Shown one piece after another: positions 23,005-33,402 of a stretch of 64,000 nt of DNA. Each line of letters starts with the position of its first letter. The first letter of the stretch is position 1. Source of the DNA: Pseudorasbora parva (taxonomy: Eukaryota > Chordata > Actinopteri > Cypriniformes > Gobionidae); NCBI RefSeq assembly GCF_024679245.1, contig NC_090174.1:18369433-18433432 (forward strand), read 5' to 3'. The notes below the pieces were generated by a model that saw only the letters and a list, made by a program, of their open reading frames with translations, searched no databases and was not told the DNA's origin. The translations under genes and the position numbers were made by a program.

Positions 23005-23040
23005 TCTGATTGGCTTCGTGTCTAGCTGACGTCACGACTT
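23005..23040 (+). promoter_or_regulatory. CCAAT box and CRE of the BCR-like gene
   Basis: An inverted CCAAT box (attgg, 23009-23013) is followed by a full palindromic CRE, TGACGTCA, at 23027-23034. Both lie 170-200 bp upstream of the main ATG. No TATA box is visible, which fits a TATA-less housekeeping-type promoter. The transcription start is unknown. Confidence 0.6.
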
Positions 23041-23104
23041 TCCAATGTAGCGGAAGCTGAAAGTTTTTTTCAGTTGTAAACTGATCTGAGGTGTGTGAGT
23101 GGAT

Positions 23105-23203
23105 ATGCGCGAAAGAGAAAATGAGAAGTCGCTACTTCACAACGGGCGTTTGAGGCAGTGGATCCAAGCTGTTTTAGCAGGAACAATACACATTCTGGTT
23201 TGA
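23105..23203 (+). CDS. Upstream ORF of the BCR-like gene
   Basis: A 32-codon frame starts ATGCGCGAAAGAG and ends TGA at 23201-23203, leaving only CA before the main ATG at 23206. A second short uORF (ATG at 23121, TGA at 23151-23153, 10 codons) lies in another frame. If transcribed, either could reduce translation or require reinitiation. Whether the mRNA includes both depends on the unknown transcription start. Confidence 0.4.
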   Translation: MRERENEKSLLHNGRLRQWIQAVLAGTIHILV

Positions 23204-23205
23204 CA

Positions 23206-23869
23206 ATGTGGGAACAGGCGGAGTTTGAGAAGCACTGGAAGAATGAGTTTCCTGACGGTGAAGTGCCCTTGATGAATCTTCACTCGGTGGAGGACATAGA
23301 GGCAGAGCTGGAGAAATGCAAAGCCAATCTGAAGGTGTTACAACAGGCTGTATCAGAGGAGAAATTCAAGGTAATTTACCTTCAGACCACCATCGCGCAG
23401 AAGACGAAAAGTTATGACATTGAGAGATGGTGGAACAAGGCAGATTTAAAGAAGGATAATCCTTGCGGGACAGACAGCAAAGGTGTAGAAGAGCCTTTCG
23501 CTCGAGACATACTCCGGGGCAGCAAGACAGGTAAGCTCACCCTCGACCCCCCTCGGAAAAAGCCCGATGTTCAGCAAGAACACTCATCTGCTCGTGATTT
23601 CTCTCTGTGCGTTGCCGATCAACGGAACAGCGACCACGAGTTCGAGGACGTGGAGCTCAACGAAAAGTTCCTGCGAAAAAACATACTCAACCCAAAGATT
23701 AACGTCCGGGAGAATCACCGGCTGAACCCCCGGGTTCGCATAAGTCGAGATCTGGACTCAGATGACGACAGATTGTCTCCTTCATTCGCGCTCCGCGGCT
23801 CTCACGGGTCTGGACGCAGCACACCTGACGTATACCTGAGCTCCGACCATGAAGATGACTCCTCTGCAG
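23206..23869 (+). CDS. bcr: BCR-family protein, first coding exon (oligomerisation domain)
   Basis: The exon encodes 221 residues plus one base. Residues 5-70 match the BCR N-terminal oligomerisation domain: FEKHWKNEFPDGEVP, then SVEDIEAELEKCKANL and EEKFKVIYLQTTIAQKTKSYD, a short swap helix followed by a long coiled coil. A second conserved block, FEDVELNEKFLRKNIL, lies at about residues 140-160, and an acidic serine-rich end (TPDVYLSSDHEDDSS) precedes the donor cag|gtagga at 23869/23870 (phase 1). The start ATG has A at -3. BCR oligomerises through this region and carries serine/threonine kinase, DH-PH, C2 and RacGAP domains further on (known of the family); those exons are not in the window. 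Oddities: it is about half the length of mammalian exon 1, and the region equivalent to the Tyr177 Grb2-binding YVNV motif reads PFARDIL here. It could be bcr itself or a fish paralogue. Confidence 0.85.
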
Positions 23870-24160
<291 letters not shown>

Positions 24161-24685
24161 AGCCTATTAATACAACATACACGTTGGAGCCAGAAAAGCA
24201 AATAATACACATACATGAAAGAAAAACAATGCACAAGAAAAAACTAACAAAAATAAAATACTGATTTACAGAGATACTCGACTTTTTAAAGACACTAGGC
24301 CTTCACAGAGATGAACAGTCTTAATAGCTTTTCCGTTAGTACTAGTATAAATAGTAGAGAACTAATTTTCAAATTCTTTAAGGGCTACTGTCTGAGATAA
24401 GGGGCTTTTTTATTAGAAAACTTACACTTATGAATGTGAAATTTGACTAATACAATTAATAGATTAATTACAAAAGCTTCCTTATTTACTCTATCATACT
24501 TTAGATATCCAACAATTACATTTTCAAAATGAGAACCTCTGCTTGGTTTGCTTGGTAAACTTGGACACATCATACCATACATTTTCTGCATGACTACAAT
24601 GCCAGAAAATGTGGAGCTTATGAGGTAATAACCAAATAATTTCCCATTCCAGGTAATTTGGTCTATAATTTATTGGAGAAATTTA
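24161..24685. other. No gene seen (intron 1)
   Basis: AT-rich, no supported exon or element boundary. Confidence 0.4.
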
Positions 24686-24689
24686 GTCC

Positions 24690-24930
24690 AATATAGCCTG
24701 ACAAGCCAGACCCACATCAACATGTTTGGTCAGGAAACTCACCATTGACAGGGCTCAATCCGAGGGGCGGGATAAACGGTTGTCTTACAAACTCCCTCTG
24801 AACGGCGTGCACGCAATTGGATAGTGCTACAACCAACCAGAGCAATGAAGGTTAAGCAGAGCTAGTTGAAAGATTAAACTTTCGCCGTATCCGGTCGGCA
24901 AAACGACAAAACAAAAATGGAGAATGGGAA
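24690..24930 (+). repeat. Dispersed repeat, inverted copy at 44620-44815
   Basis: Contains gacaagccagacccacatc, cattgacagggctcaatccg and caattggatagtgctacaac, all found in reverse complement at 44620-44815. Copies differ at about one base in eight. Family unknown; probably a DNA element terminus. Confidence 0.75.
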
Positions 24931-25880
24931 AAAAAACTATAAAAAAACTAATTTTACCACAAGCTGTATTAATTGGGTTAATTATGGGTATTATTGGGTT
25001 AATTTTATCAACTGATGACAACACGTCTACATAAGGAAGTGATACCAGAATTGAAGAGAGAATTTCCTGAAAATTAAAGTCAGAAACTCATTATACATCG
25101 TAATGAATCTCTGAGTGTAAAACAAAGACAAACTAAAACAATACCCTTATCAAACCAGCTATTTTAAAAATAGATACCTATGTTTAAATACAAAATAGAA
25201 TGGTTATTCCAAATAAAATTACGTTGTTGAGAGAAGTTGCACTTTTATATCAGTTTTCAAGCCAAACGATAGTGCATGAAAGGGAGACGGTTTATCTGGC
25301 AATTTGTCAATCTTGTAATAAAACATTAGTAAAAAAGAAAGGTGCCCAAGTTGGTAAAAAAAAAAAAAAAAATTAGGAGTTAAATTACACAAAGAAGGTT
25401 TTTTCCAAACAAAATGTATTTTAAGTGTATTATTTAAAGAAGAGAAATCTAGAAAAAAATCAAAAACAACCGACTTACGAAAGTAGCTATCTTAAATAAC
25501 TTATGTCAGGCCTGGTTCATACTAAGCAGAGCATAAACAACACAGTTTTCCATTGTCCATGTTAACAGGTTAGGGATCATTTGAGATAAGCAAAATCTGC
25601 GCAGAACTGATTATCAGTGATCACTTCTAAATGCATGCTGGGAAGAAACGTGCCCTGTTATAAGGCTCTTTTGAGATACGTCTCGCCTGAAATTTAGATG
25701 ATAATAGGTGACTGCATTGAGGAGAGGAGTGAAAAAAGTGCAGGCAAGAGGGACAGTTCTCTTTTCTCATTGAGGATCAGACACCTGCAAATTGGGATTC
25801 ACACGCACTTTGTTGCTGATAAACTGGATGTAATTTAAGTTCGGTTGGTTTTAAAAGAAATATGATGAACAAGTAACTTA
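24931..25880. other. No gene seen (intron 1)
   Basis: No exon supported. An A run of about 18 lies at 25357-25373. Confidence 0.4.
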
Positions 25881-26028
25881 AATCTGCACTAGGTAACTTT
25901 TGCTCTTGGGGTCCCCCTACAGTTGGGAAAAAATATTGTCCTCTACTACTGTCGTAAACTCTGTCATCCTACATCAGGGGATGTGCGCGTGCATTTGTTG
26001 ACATGACAACCATGATAGCCCTGAACTA

Positions 26029-26183
26029 GTGATGAGCAGGTCGTCTCAACCCGCAGACCCTGTATGTCTATTTAATGGTCGCGGGGCGGGTTGTAAAAAT
26101 ATATACAGTGGTGCGGGGCGGGCCAAATCATTTCATAAAAGCAGGACCCGCAGGTTGAAAATAAAGCCAACCCGTGCATCACT
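26029..26183. mobile_element. Small GC-rich MITE, hAT-like
   Basis: Starts agtgatgagcaggtcg and ends with the reverse complement of CAGTGATGCACGGGTTGG. The interior is rich in cgggg and acccgc words and resembles 28490-28590. No exact 8-bp duplication found. Confidence 0.45.
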
Positions 26184-26391
26184 GACAGTTTTACCCTAAA
26201 CACTGCAGGAGGAGTTTACATGGAGTTGTTCTGCTTGTCGCGTGTGAAATGTCTTCATCCCAGGTACAGTGGCATATGTTTCAGCATGTCATATTGAATA
26301 TAACTTCATGGGTTTTATTTTTTTCAAACGCCAAATGAGCGCGATGCTCACGTTTAAAAGCCAGCGTCATTATAGTAGCCTAGTCTATTGG

Positions 26392-26631
26392 TTACTGTTT
26401 TACAGAATCTATATGATACTTCAATTCAATGTTTGAGTGGTAGGTAATAACCATAGCAAGCATGACAGCCAAGTCAGCATCGGTCGGGCACGCCTCCTCC
26501 TCGTACAGCTCACACCAACGAGCAAGCGCTGGCCCAATGTTGATACTCATCCTGCCTTTAATCCGATAACTTTTTTGTTTCCTCTTATTGCTTTCCTCCA
26601 ACAAAACCTTTGCTTTATTATTTTTTTGCAT
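26392..26631 (-). pseudogene. Remnant exon of a DNA-transposon protein
   Basis: The 79-codon frame contains GRMSINIGPALARWCELY and EEACPTDADLAVMLA. The INIGxAxxRWxEL-xxxxxxxTDAxLAxxL pattern is one I associate with proteins encoded by TTAA-type or THAP-bearing fish transposons, but I cannot name the family with certainty. It sits just outside an inverted arm (26640-26830), consistent with being interior coding of that element. After LAVML the sequence looks non-coding, so a splice donor or decay lies there. Confidence 0.35.
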
Positions 26632-26639
26632 ATTTTGTA

Positions 26640-26830
26640 TTTCAGATTAGGCTACATCACAGTCACTGCGTAACGTTAGCCTACATTGTGACTAACGTTA
26701 TATAAACATGCAATATCATTAACGAAAAAAGACAAGTCTAAAATGTAGGCTGAATGACACACTTTAAGCAGAACATCTCAAATGGAGATAAAATGCAGCT
26801 TACTTGTTTATTGGTGTTTTCAGTTCACTT
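26640..26830 (-). repeat. Inverted arm paired with 27500-27646 plus 31312-31360
   Basis: The reverse complement reads accaataaacaagtaagctg, tttgagatgttctgcttaaa and gttagtcacaatgtagg, matching 27507-27646 and continuing at 31312 after the hAT insertion. The pairing shows that 27647-31311 is an insertion. Confidence 0.85.
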
Positions 26831-26944
26831 ATTTCATTTATTTCATTTTTTTCACACAGTTCATTTATTTTCTTTTGAAATAGAAGTTTATCAAGCGTTT
26901 TACTTTAATTACATGCATGTTTTTTTTTTTTTAATAAATATGAC

Positions 26945-27045
26945 AACAGTCACATAGAGAGAGAGATAGTCAGAGAGATACACATAAAAACATGATATCA
27001 GAGTTTTAAAATCAAACATTTAAAAAGAGAACAATACATCATGAT
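26945..27045. other. No gene seen
   Basis: Short AT-rich gap with gagagagat words, before the TTAA element. Confidence 0.4.
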
Positions 27046-27048
27046 TGT

Positions 27049-27640
27049 TTAAAGGTGCCCTAGAATGAGTTGAACAGTTTTACAGGTCCATTTACAACCC
27101 TATAAATTGTCCCTAGGATGTAATGTTCTGTTTTTGCCTTATTTGGAAGAGTCATGAATATTAATTTTGAACTCTGCTCTGATTGGCTTATTTCAGACAC
27201 TCAGAGCACAGCAGTTAAGCTGTTCAGCGAAGCAGCTCGTGCGTCCTGACAGAACACAGACTGACTGAATGACACTTTAAGCAGAACATCTCAAATGGAG
27301 ATGGCTAAAATGCAGCCTACTTGTTTTTTCAGATCATCCGCGAGCGAGAAAGAGCTTGCGTGCTTTCAGTTGCCAGATTTCAGTAATTGAAATCACGCAA
27401 ACAGAGCTTTTCTGTGAAAAGAACACGTATACTCTCCAGTGTTTTACCTAAACATGTCCAATCTTGCAATGTGCACGCGAGGTCTCTCGTGCGCGGATGA
27501 TCTGAAAACACCAATAAACAAGTAAGCTGCATTTTATCAATCTCCATTTGAGATGTTCTGCTTAAAGTGTCATTCAGTCTACATTTTAGGCTTGTCTTTT
27601 TTCGTCAGCGATATTGCATGTTTTTATAATGTTAGTCACA
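27049..27640 (+). mobile_element. TTAA-target element, second copy of the AGGYGCCCTAGAAT family
   Basis: TTAA at 27049-27052 is followed by AGGTGCCCTAGAATGAG. The order of blocks matches 19927 back to 19575, with an internal gap of about 86 bp. An internal palindrome (27262-27345 against 27483-27580, sharing cagatcatccgcg and acatctcaaatggagat) follows. The right boundary is unclear because it merges with the arm interrupted at 27647. Confidence 0.7.
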
Positions 27641-27857
27641 ATGTAGTAGGGATGGGACGATACACTTAAACTCACGATACGATGCACCTCGATATGCCAG
27701 GGTTACGATACGATACGCCACGGTACGATATCAAAAAAGCAAAAAAATAAGAAAAGATTACTGTATCCACAACTTTCCTGCAAGTGTTAGTGGGCTTCGC
27801 CATGACACTCAATACTTCCGGTTGACGGTATCTCAGTTCCGGTTTAGCCCACATAAC

Positions 27858-28090
27858 AGTTATGCTGCGTTCACACCAGACGCGAGTGACGCAAATAAAT
27901 AGTGCTATTCGCGCGAACTTGCAGCGTAAACATTTTGAATCCATTCGCTTCATTCACTACACAACAGATGCGAATTTGCGTCATGGGAGAGGTTTCTGCC
28001 AGGCAGCGGAAGTCGTCAGAAGGCTGGGTCTCTCACCTCGGAAACCTACTTTCTTCCATAAACCATGCAACATAAACGGACACGTTTGAC
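27858..28090 (+). repeat. Fragment of a gcgttcacacc-terminus element
   Basis: Starts gctgcgttcacaccagacgc and has tttgaatccattcgcttc, resembling the termini of the element at 32479-33240. Only one end is visible. Confidence 0.5.
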
Positions 28091-28490
28091 CTGTTGCCTA
28101 GCACCCTATGCACTCCATTCAATGCCCAACGAGCTTCAAATAAACTCAAGAATTGTAATGCAGACGTAATATTTATATTTGATTATTTGTAATTGTTGAA
28201 ATCATGTCAGACATTGTCAGTAGACTTTTTTTTAATCAACATGAAAGTAGATGCATGAACTTCAATTAATTTAAGTGCATTGTAATAAAAATGTATATTT
28301 CATTGCCAAATTTAATTATTGAGTTTGTATAATATATTAGTTTAAACTATTTAAAATACTGCAGTAGGCCTACAACTGTATAATTTTTTGCAAGGGGTAG
28401 GCTATGTTTATTGTTTTCAATAATTTACAGATTTGATCTGTAGCAAGACCGCTCTAACAACCTAACGTTACCTTCCAAATAGAGACTTGC

Positions 28491-28600
28491 ACCCCCGCGG
28501 GACCCAGCACAACCGAGTGCGGCGCGGGATCATATTTGATGGGCGAATGCGGATGCGGGCGGCAAGATATTATTGTGTGCGTGTCGCGGGAAAATAAAAT
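28491..28600. repeat. GC-rich hAT-like fragment
   Basis: Rich in cgcggg and gcgggcgg words, similar in style to 26029-26183. Boundaries unclear. Confidence 0.35.
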
Positions 28601-29224
28601 TATTTAAGGGGAAATATCTAACAAAGGGGATATATCTAATATAAGGGGACATATCTAACAAAATAAATAACTAGAAACAAATAAACCTTTATTTATAATA
28701 AAATAAAATCAATTTACAGGTGCATGGACGGAAGGTAACTCTTGCGTGGTTCATAGGAACAGCCTAGCACACAGTGGCAAAATGTCTGTGCCGCATAACT
28801 CTGATGAATCGCTTAGTGCTACAGATATTAGAAAGTTCTTGCAAGATAGTCCGATCCATGCGACCATCTGGGACATGTGATCATTTTGCCTGTAGCGTTG
28901 TTGTAAGTCTACTCCTGAATCCTGATAATACAGCCAAGCGTTTAGCTGATAACAGTACAGACTAACGTAAACCGGAAGTTCATTACCGGCGTGTTCTACG
29001 TTGCCATAGCGATCATGGGAGAGGTCAGAGTTCGGGAAAGTTGTGGATAACAACAACTTATTTATTTTTGTTTCAGCAACAACTCTTTCTCACTTCATTT
29101 GGTTTCATTGTAAATTTCTGGGATTACCTTCTCTGAAAAAATGTCCTCGACATGGCATCTTGAACTTGGGCTCCAGCACATTTAACATTTGGATGAATTT
29201 TCTGTTCTCTACCATGTTGGCAGT

Positions 29225-29350
29225 TTAATTCAGAACAGGGCAAAGTTCGTATGAAAAATTGGTAATGTGTACCAGTGAGCGAACCAGCATCACACCATAC
29301 CTGGAGGAGGTCCATATTACATGAGTAGGAATATAGTTTGGCCCCTTTAA
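29225..29350 (-). repeat. Dispersed repeat that preserves an empty hAT site
   Basis: The reverse complement matches 48150-48282 joined to 49675-49705: actatattcctactcatg, gacctcctccaggtatggtg, then catacgaac continuing straight into the gccctgttctg block. The hAT at 48283-49666 is absent here. Confidence 0.85.
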
Positions 29351-29470
29351 GAGATCCGCATTCCCTATTGAACTGCTGGTATTTTGCGTGTGCGCGCCGA
29401 ACTGGGCCGCGATTCACATGGACAGTGTGAAGAACACGGACGACTTGGGAGTGCGCTTGTTCAGGAATGT

Positions 29471-30336
29471 AAAGCCTAGTTCAGACTGCACGATTTTCAA
29501 ATTCGTCGGGTCACTGCTCTTTTCACACTGCATGACTATCTGGGGTATCATTCAGTCACTGCTGTGTTCACACTGACTGATGGTTTGACGACAGAGGAGT
29601 TCACACTGCATGACTGAACAAGAGGAAGAATCGCCGACAACTCTCTCTTTCCGGTGCGCAAACTACGTTTCCCAAACACACGTGCGATGTGACAAGTAAA
29701 CAACGCGAGATCACACGTGCGTCAGACCGGAGTTCTCGCACGAGACTTGGAATTGTTATTAAAAATGATAAACTGCATTAAGTTTACTTCAAATTTTATG
29801 TGCGCTGATTTGTGGAGAAAAAGAAAAAAGATTATGGAGGAAGAAATTGTTGGAGAGACAGAGGGAGCCAGGATTGTGTTCTGCAAAGACAGTTTGAGGT
29901 AAATAAATAATTTTGTAATGTGCTGCTGCTGTGGCTGGATGTGCAAATGTTTGGCCTTTGTTTCTGTTTGATAGAATTGTAAATATATCTATTAAAATAC
30001 TGAAATTCTGCTCTATAACTCCTCCCTGAACCTCCCGCTGCCCTGTATATCACTCTCTCATTGGCTGTCGGTGTAATTTTCAGTCAGAACGCAGTTCACA
30101 CAGCAGGAGTTTGAATCGCCGACAGCTCCAGATATTTAGCATGCCAAATATCTCACCGGCGTCGGCGACTCGTCGGCGATTCTCTCTGATCGCGTCTTTG
30201 ATCATTCACACTGCGTGATTGTCACTCGCGTGCACGAGCACCGTTTTGTCTGTGATCTCGGGCATTTGTTGGCGATTTCACAAAACCTGTCGGCGACTCA
30301 AAATCGGGGCAAAAATCGGGCAGTGTGAACTAGGCT
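29471..30336. mobile_element. 866-bp element with gcctagttca(c/g)actgc termini
   Basis: Starts gcctagttcagactgcacga; the other end reverse-complements to gcctagttcacactgcccga. The ends are rich in cgtcgg and cggcga words. An interior frame (29717-29902) has no recognised domain. Target duplication is unclear (taa left, tat right). Confidence 0.7.
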
Positions 30337-30689
30337 TATTTAACTTGTGCATTCGTTTTAGCCGATTGTAATGTATTTAGTTCAATAAAACAGGTGTACT
30401 GTAAGCGGTGATGGTGTTAATGATTTAACTCAGACATGAGCGAGAGTGAGCTGCAGTGCATCGTGCTCAGACTGCAGAGAATGTGCTCAGTGAAAAAACA
30501 CACTTTTTCTTTCTGGAGTTTAATAAAAGTTAAACAGAAAATATGGTAGTTTATGTAGGCAATAACTGCATTTTTGGTTTAGAATTTTAATGTTAATGTC
30601 AACCATTTTCTTTCCCTATTAATGTTTGCTGCTACATCCTTTGCGTCTGACTGCTCTCACTTTTTCCAACTACGGGCTATGCCACGGAT

Positions 30690-30772
30690 CAAACAGAAAA
30701 TGCGTGCTGCGTTAACGCGCGTTAATAAATTTAGTGCCGTTAAAATGAATTTGCGTTAACTTTGACAGCCCT
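30690..30772 (-). mobile_element. hAT terminus fragment
   Basis: The reverse complement starts ctagggctgtcaaagttaac and contains repeated gttaa/cgcg words, the layout of another hAT terminus. No partner end found. Confidence 0.5.
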
Positions 30773-31321
30773 AGATGGATGTGGTGTACGGAATGACAGC
30801 ATGGCATAGCTTAACGTACACACAGTCTTAATCTTGTCAGTTAAGTTACTCTATTGCTGTCTTTTTTTAATGAGAAAGCCAAAATAGCCAGACATATAAC
30901 TTGTATCCAGGAGGAGCGTCCTCAATGTCGACCTCATTTGACTCCATGGTCGGCTGTTTGGGGCAAGGCAATTGGTGCTAATGCTAATATTTGTTAGCTC
31001 GCTGCAGTGTTGTTGTTGCAACATGCCCTGTCTTGACGTGACGACGTACCGCACCGTTCCCCGGATATAATTTCATTTTTTTACCCTGCTTGATCAGCAG
31101 ATGGTGCTGCCAGCCTGCCACCATTGACTGTATGTATGCCCCATATAAACACACACACACACGTATAATACACTAAATTATTTATATACTACGCTAATCA
31201 TGCAGCAGTGCCATCTATCTTTATTTCGCGATCCATTTTTTTCGACCTCGATGCATTTCGTCACGTTTTGTATCGCGATATTTTGTCAAACGATATTTCG
31301 TCCCATCCCTACAATGTAGGC

Positions 31322-31660
31322 TACGCAGTGACTGTGATGTACTCTGAAATACAAGCATTCAAAAACATCATAGGCCTACTTTAGTTCTCAAAAATATAAA
31401 TATATAACTTCTATTTTTACAAAATGAATAGCCTTGTCAAATGACTGTCGTTTTAACTTATATGGTGGAAAAGGTGACGTTTGCTAGAAGGATCTAGGAA
31501 TGATGTTCATCCGTTATAGGACAACTTAGTTTGAATAAACGAGCAGACACTGATTAGCTACTTGATATAAGTTTATTTATATACGGAGATTCAATCACAA
31601 ATGCATAACAGTCTGACAGTCATAAACAGGACTCTGGCCACAGCCTGTATGGAAAAATAA
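31322..31660. other. No gene seen
   Basis: Continues the interrupted inverted arm to about 31360, then AT-rich sequence without a supported gene. Confidence 0.4.
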
Positions 31661-31669
31661 ATTGTTAAC

Positions 31670-33402
31670 TTAACCCTTGTGCATTTATTGAAAAAAGTTA
31701 CACATAGGTTCATAGAGGACAAAAATGTCCATGTCGAAAAACTCTCATAAAAACATTAATCTTGGGTCTCATTTTAAAGAAGACCCTTGGCAGATTATTA
31801 ATTTTGAAGTCAAAAAAGTTTAAAAAGTGAAACCATAAAAAAGTTATAGAAGCTTAAGTTTATGAAAATGATTTATATTGAATAATATTTTATAAAACTA
31901 TATATATATAATATATTTAAAAACATGTTGAGTTTCAAAACTAGAAAATCAAAGCCATACATCTGAAAAAGATGTGTTTCAAATTTGAGGTTGATATCTC
32001 AAAAAATGAGCTCTCAGCATGATTTTGTTTGGGCGCAGTGCCAACTTTTCCCCATTAGATGCCAGCAAAACTCCACTGGTGCAAAGCGGTTGGATTTGTG
32101 ATTTGCAGTTGAGTTTTTCTCTCTCATATATTACAAGTACACACATGCACACCTACACACATTTTTTTTATTACATACATACACACCACACTCTGACATC
32201 CATACCAACACACCCACACAGTTATAGCTGCATAATTGATCAAATTTGCTTTATAATATGCATAAACAAAAATCAGAATAAAGTAAGTATTTGCTTTATA
32301 CGCCAAACCTGAAAAAATGGCACCATCTAGTAAAAAATTTTAAAAATAATTTTTTTGAAGCCTTGCCAACAGAATAAAAGCCTATTAACAAAGATTTCAT
32401 CTATTTATAGTTAAATGGCAACAAGATTAAAAATAGCAGTTTTAATGGGTTTCAATGTGGACATTTTTGTTCTAAATGTACGTTCACACCAAACGTGAAT
32501 TGAGCGTCTTGCGCGCTATGCACGAGTGGTGCTTTTTGTGCATTCACGCGTTTGAAGCGAATTTGCGTCTACGCCCGAGTTGAAAAATTTGAACTTTGGC
32601 GTCAATTCGCGCCGCGTTAACCAATGAGGAGCCTGCTTAATGCTGTCACGTGGTAAAGTGACATGAAGAGAAACCCTGCATATAATTAAAAAATACTGAT
32701 ATTTTGTTACTAAATGTAGTTTTAATGCTTTTCAGTTGATAATGTAGTTGTTTAAAGCTAAAGTATGTGGTTTACTTATAAAGACAGTGCCTATTTAAAA
32801 AGAATACTCTTGCGTTTTTGGAGTTGTGAGATCCAGGCGATCTCTGGGCGCTCAGCGCTCGTTAACCCCAGCGAGAGCAGCCTTTCCTCGGCCAGTCCTT
32901 CGGATGTCTCTGTAGAGGTTAAACATGGCATATATATTTTATTTAAATATACATGCAGTGAAGATAATCCAGGTAGTGCATTGGCTGAATCACATGTGTG
33001 GCTGTTAATGCTTAATATATATATATATTTTTGAAAATGAAAAGAGGCAGAGTGGTGTTTGAGGACATATTTATCCTGGAGCACCTTTAACGCGCGTCTA
33101 TTTCGCTTCAAATGTTCGATTTCTACGCGCGACCAATTAGCTGTGGACGCGCGAATGGATTCAAAATGTTCATGCGTCCAACTAGACGCATTAGACATGA
33201 TTTTGACGCTCAATTTGCGCTTGGTGTGAACGCAGCGTAAAGGCCCTGAGTGTGAGTATTTTGTGCACCTAGTGCAAAATTAATTTTTTAAAGGACACTG
33301 GGGTGAAATAGTAAAATTTAAATAAAAATACACACCTGTGGAAATTTTTATGCAGTTAGCATTACCACAGGCAAAGTTATCAAAAGGACGCACAAGGGTT
33401 AA
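31670..33402. mobile_element. piggyBac-like non-autonomous element
   Basis: TTAA (31670-31673) is followed by CCCTTGTGCATTTA and the right end is the inverted GCACAAGGG followed by TTAA (33399-33402). The CCC start plus TTAA duplication is the signature of piggyBac. No transposase frame is seen. Element 31674-33398 carries the nested element at 32479-33240. Confidence 0.82.
32479..33240. mobile_element. Element with ttcacaccaa(a/g)cg inverted termini
   Basis: Starts tacgttcacaccaaacgtga and ends with the reverse complement of tacgctgcgttcacaccaag. Both ends then carry attgagcgtc and cgcg words. The 140-codon minus-strand frame inside has no recognised domain. It sits inside the piggyBac-like element. 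Confidence 0.65.

Larger units (their letters stand above)
27639..31319. mobile_element. 3.7-kb hAT element with perfect 8-bp duplication
   Basis: Element 27647-31311 starts TAGGGATGGGACGATAC and its other end reverse-complements to TAGGGATGGGACGAAATATC. The flanks are caatgtag on both sides (27639-27646 and 31312-31319). Subterminal CGATA words are frequent at both ends. It carries several further repeats (27858-28090, 28490-28590, 29225-29350, 29471-30336, 30690-30772). No hAT transposase frame survives. Confidence 0.9.

Noticed and set aside
29124..29417. 97-codon minus-strand frame, part shared with 48165-48282
   Set aside because: The shared part belongs to a dispersed repeat; the reading is not kept between copies.
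32791..33213. 140-codon minus-strand frame
   Set aside because: Lies across the inverted-terminus element at 32479-33240 with no recognisable domain; likely chance.
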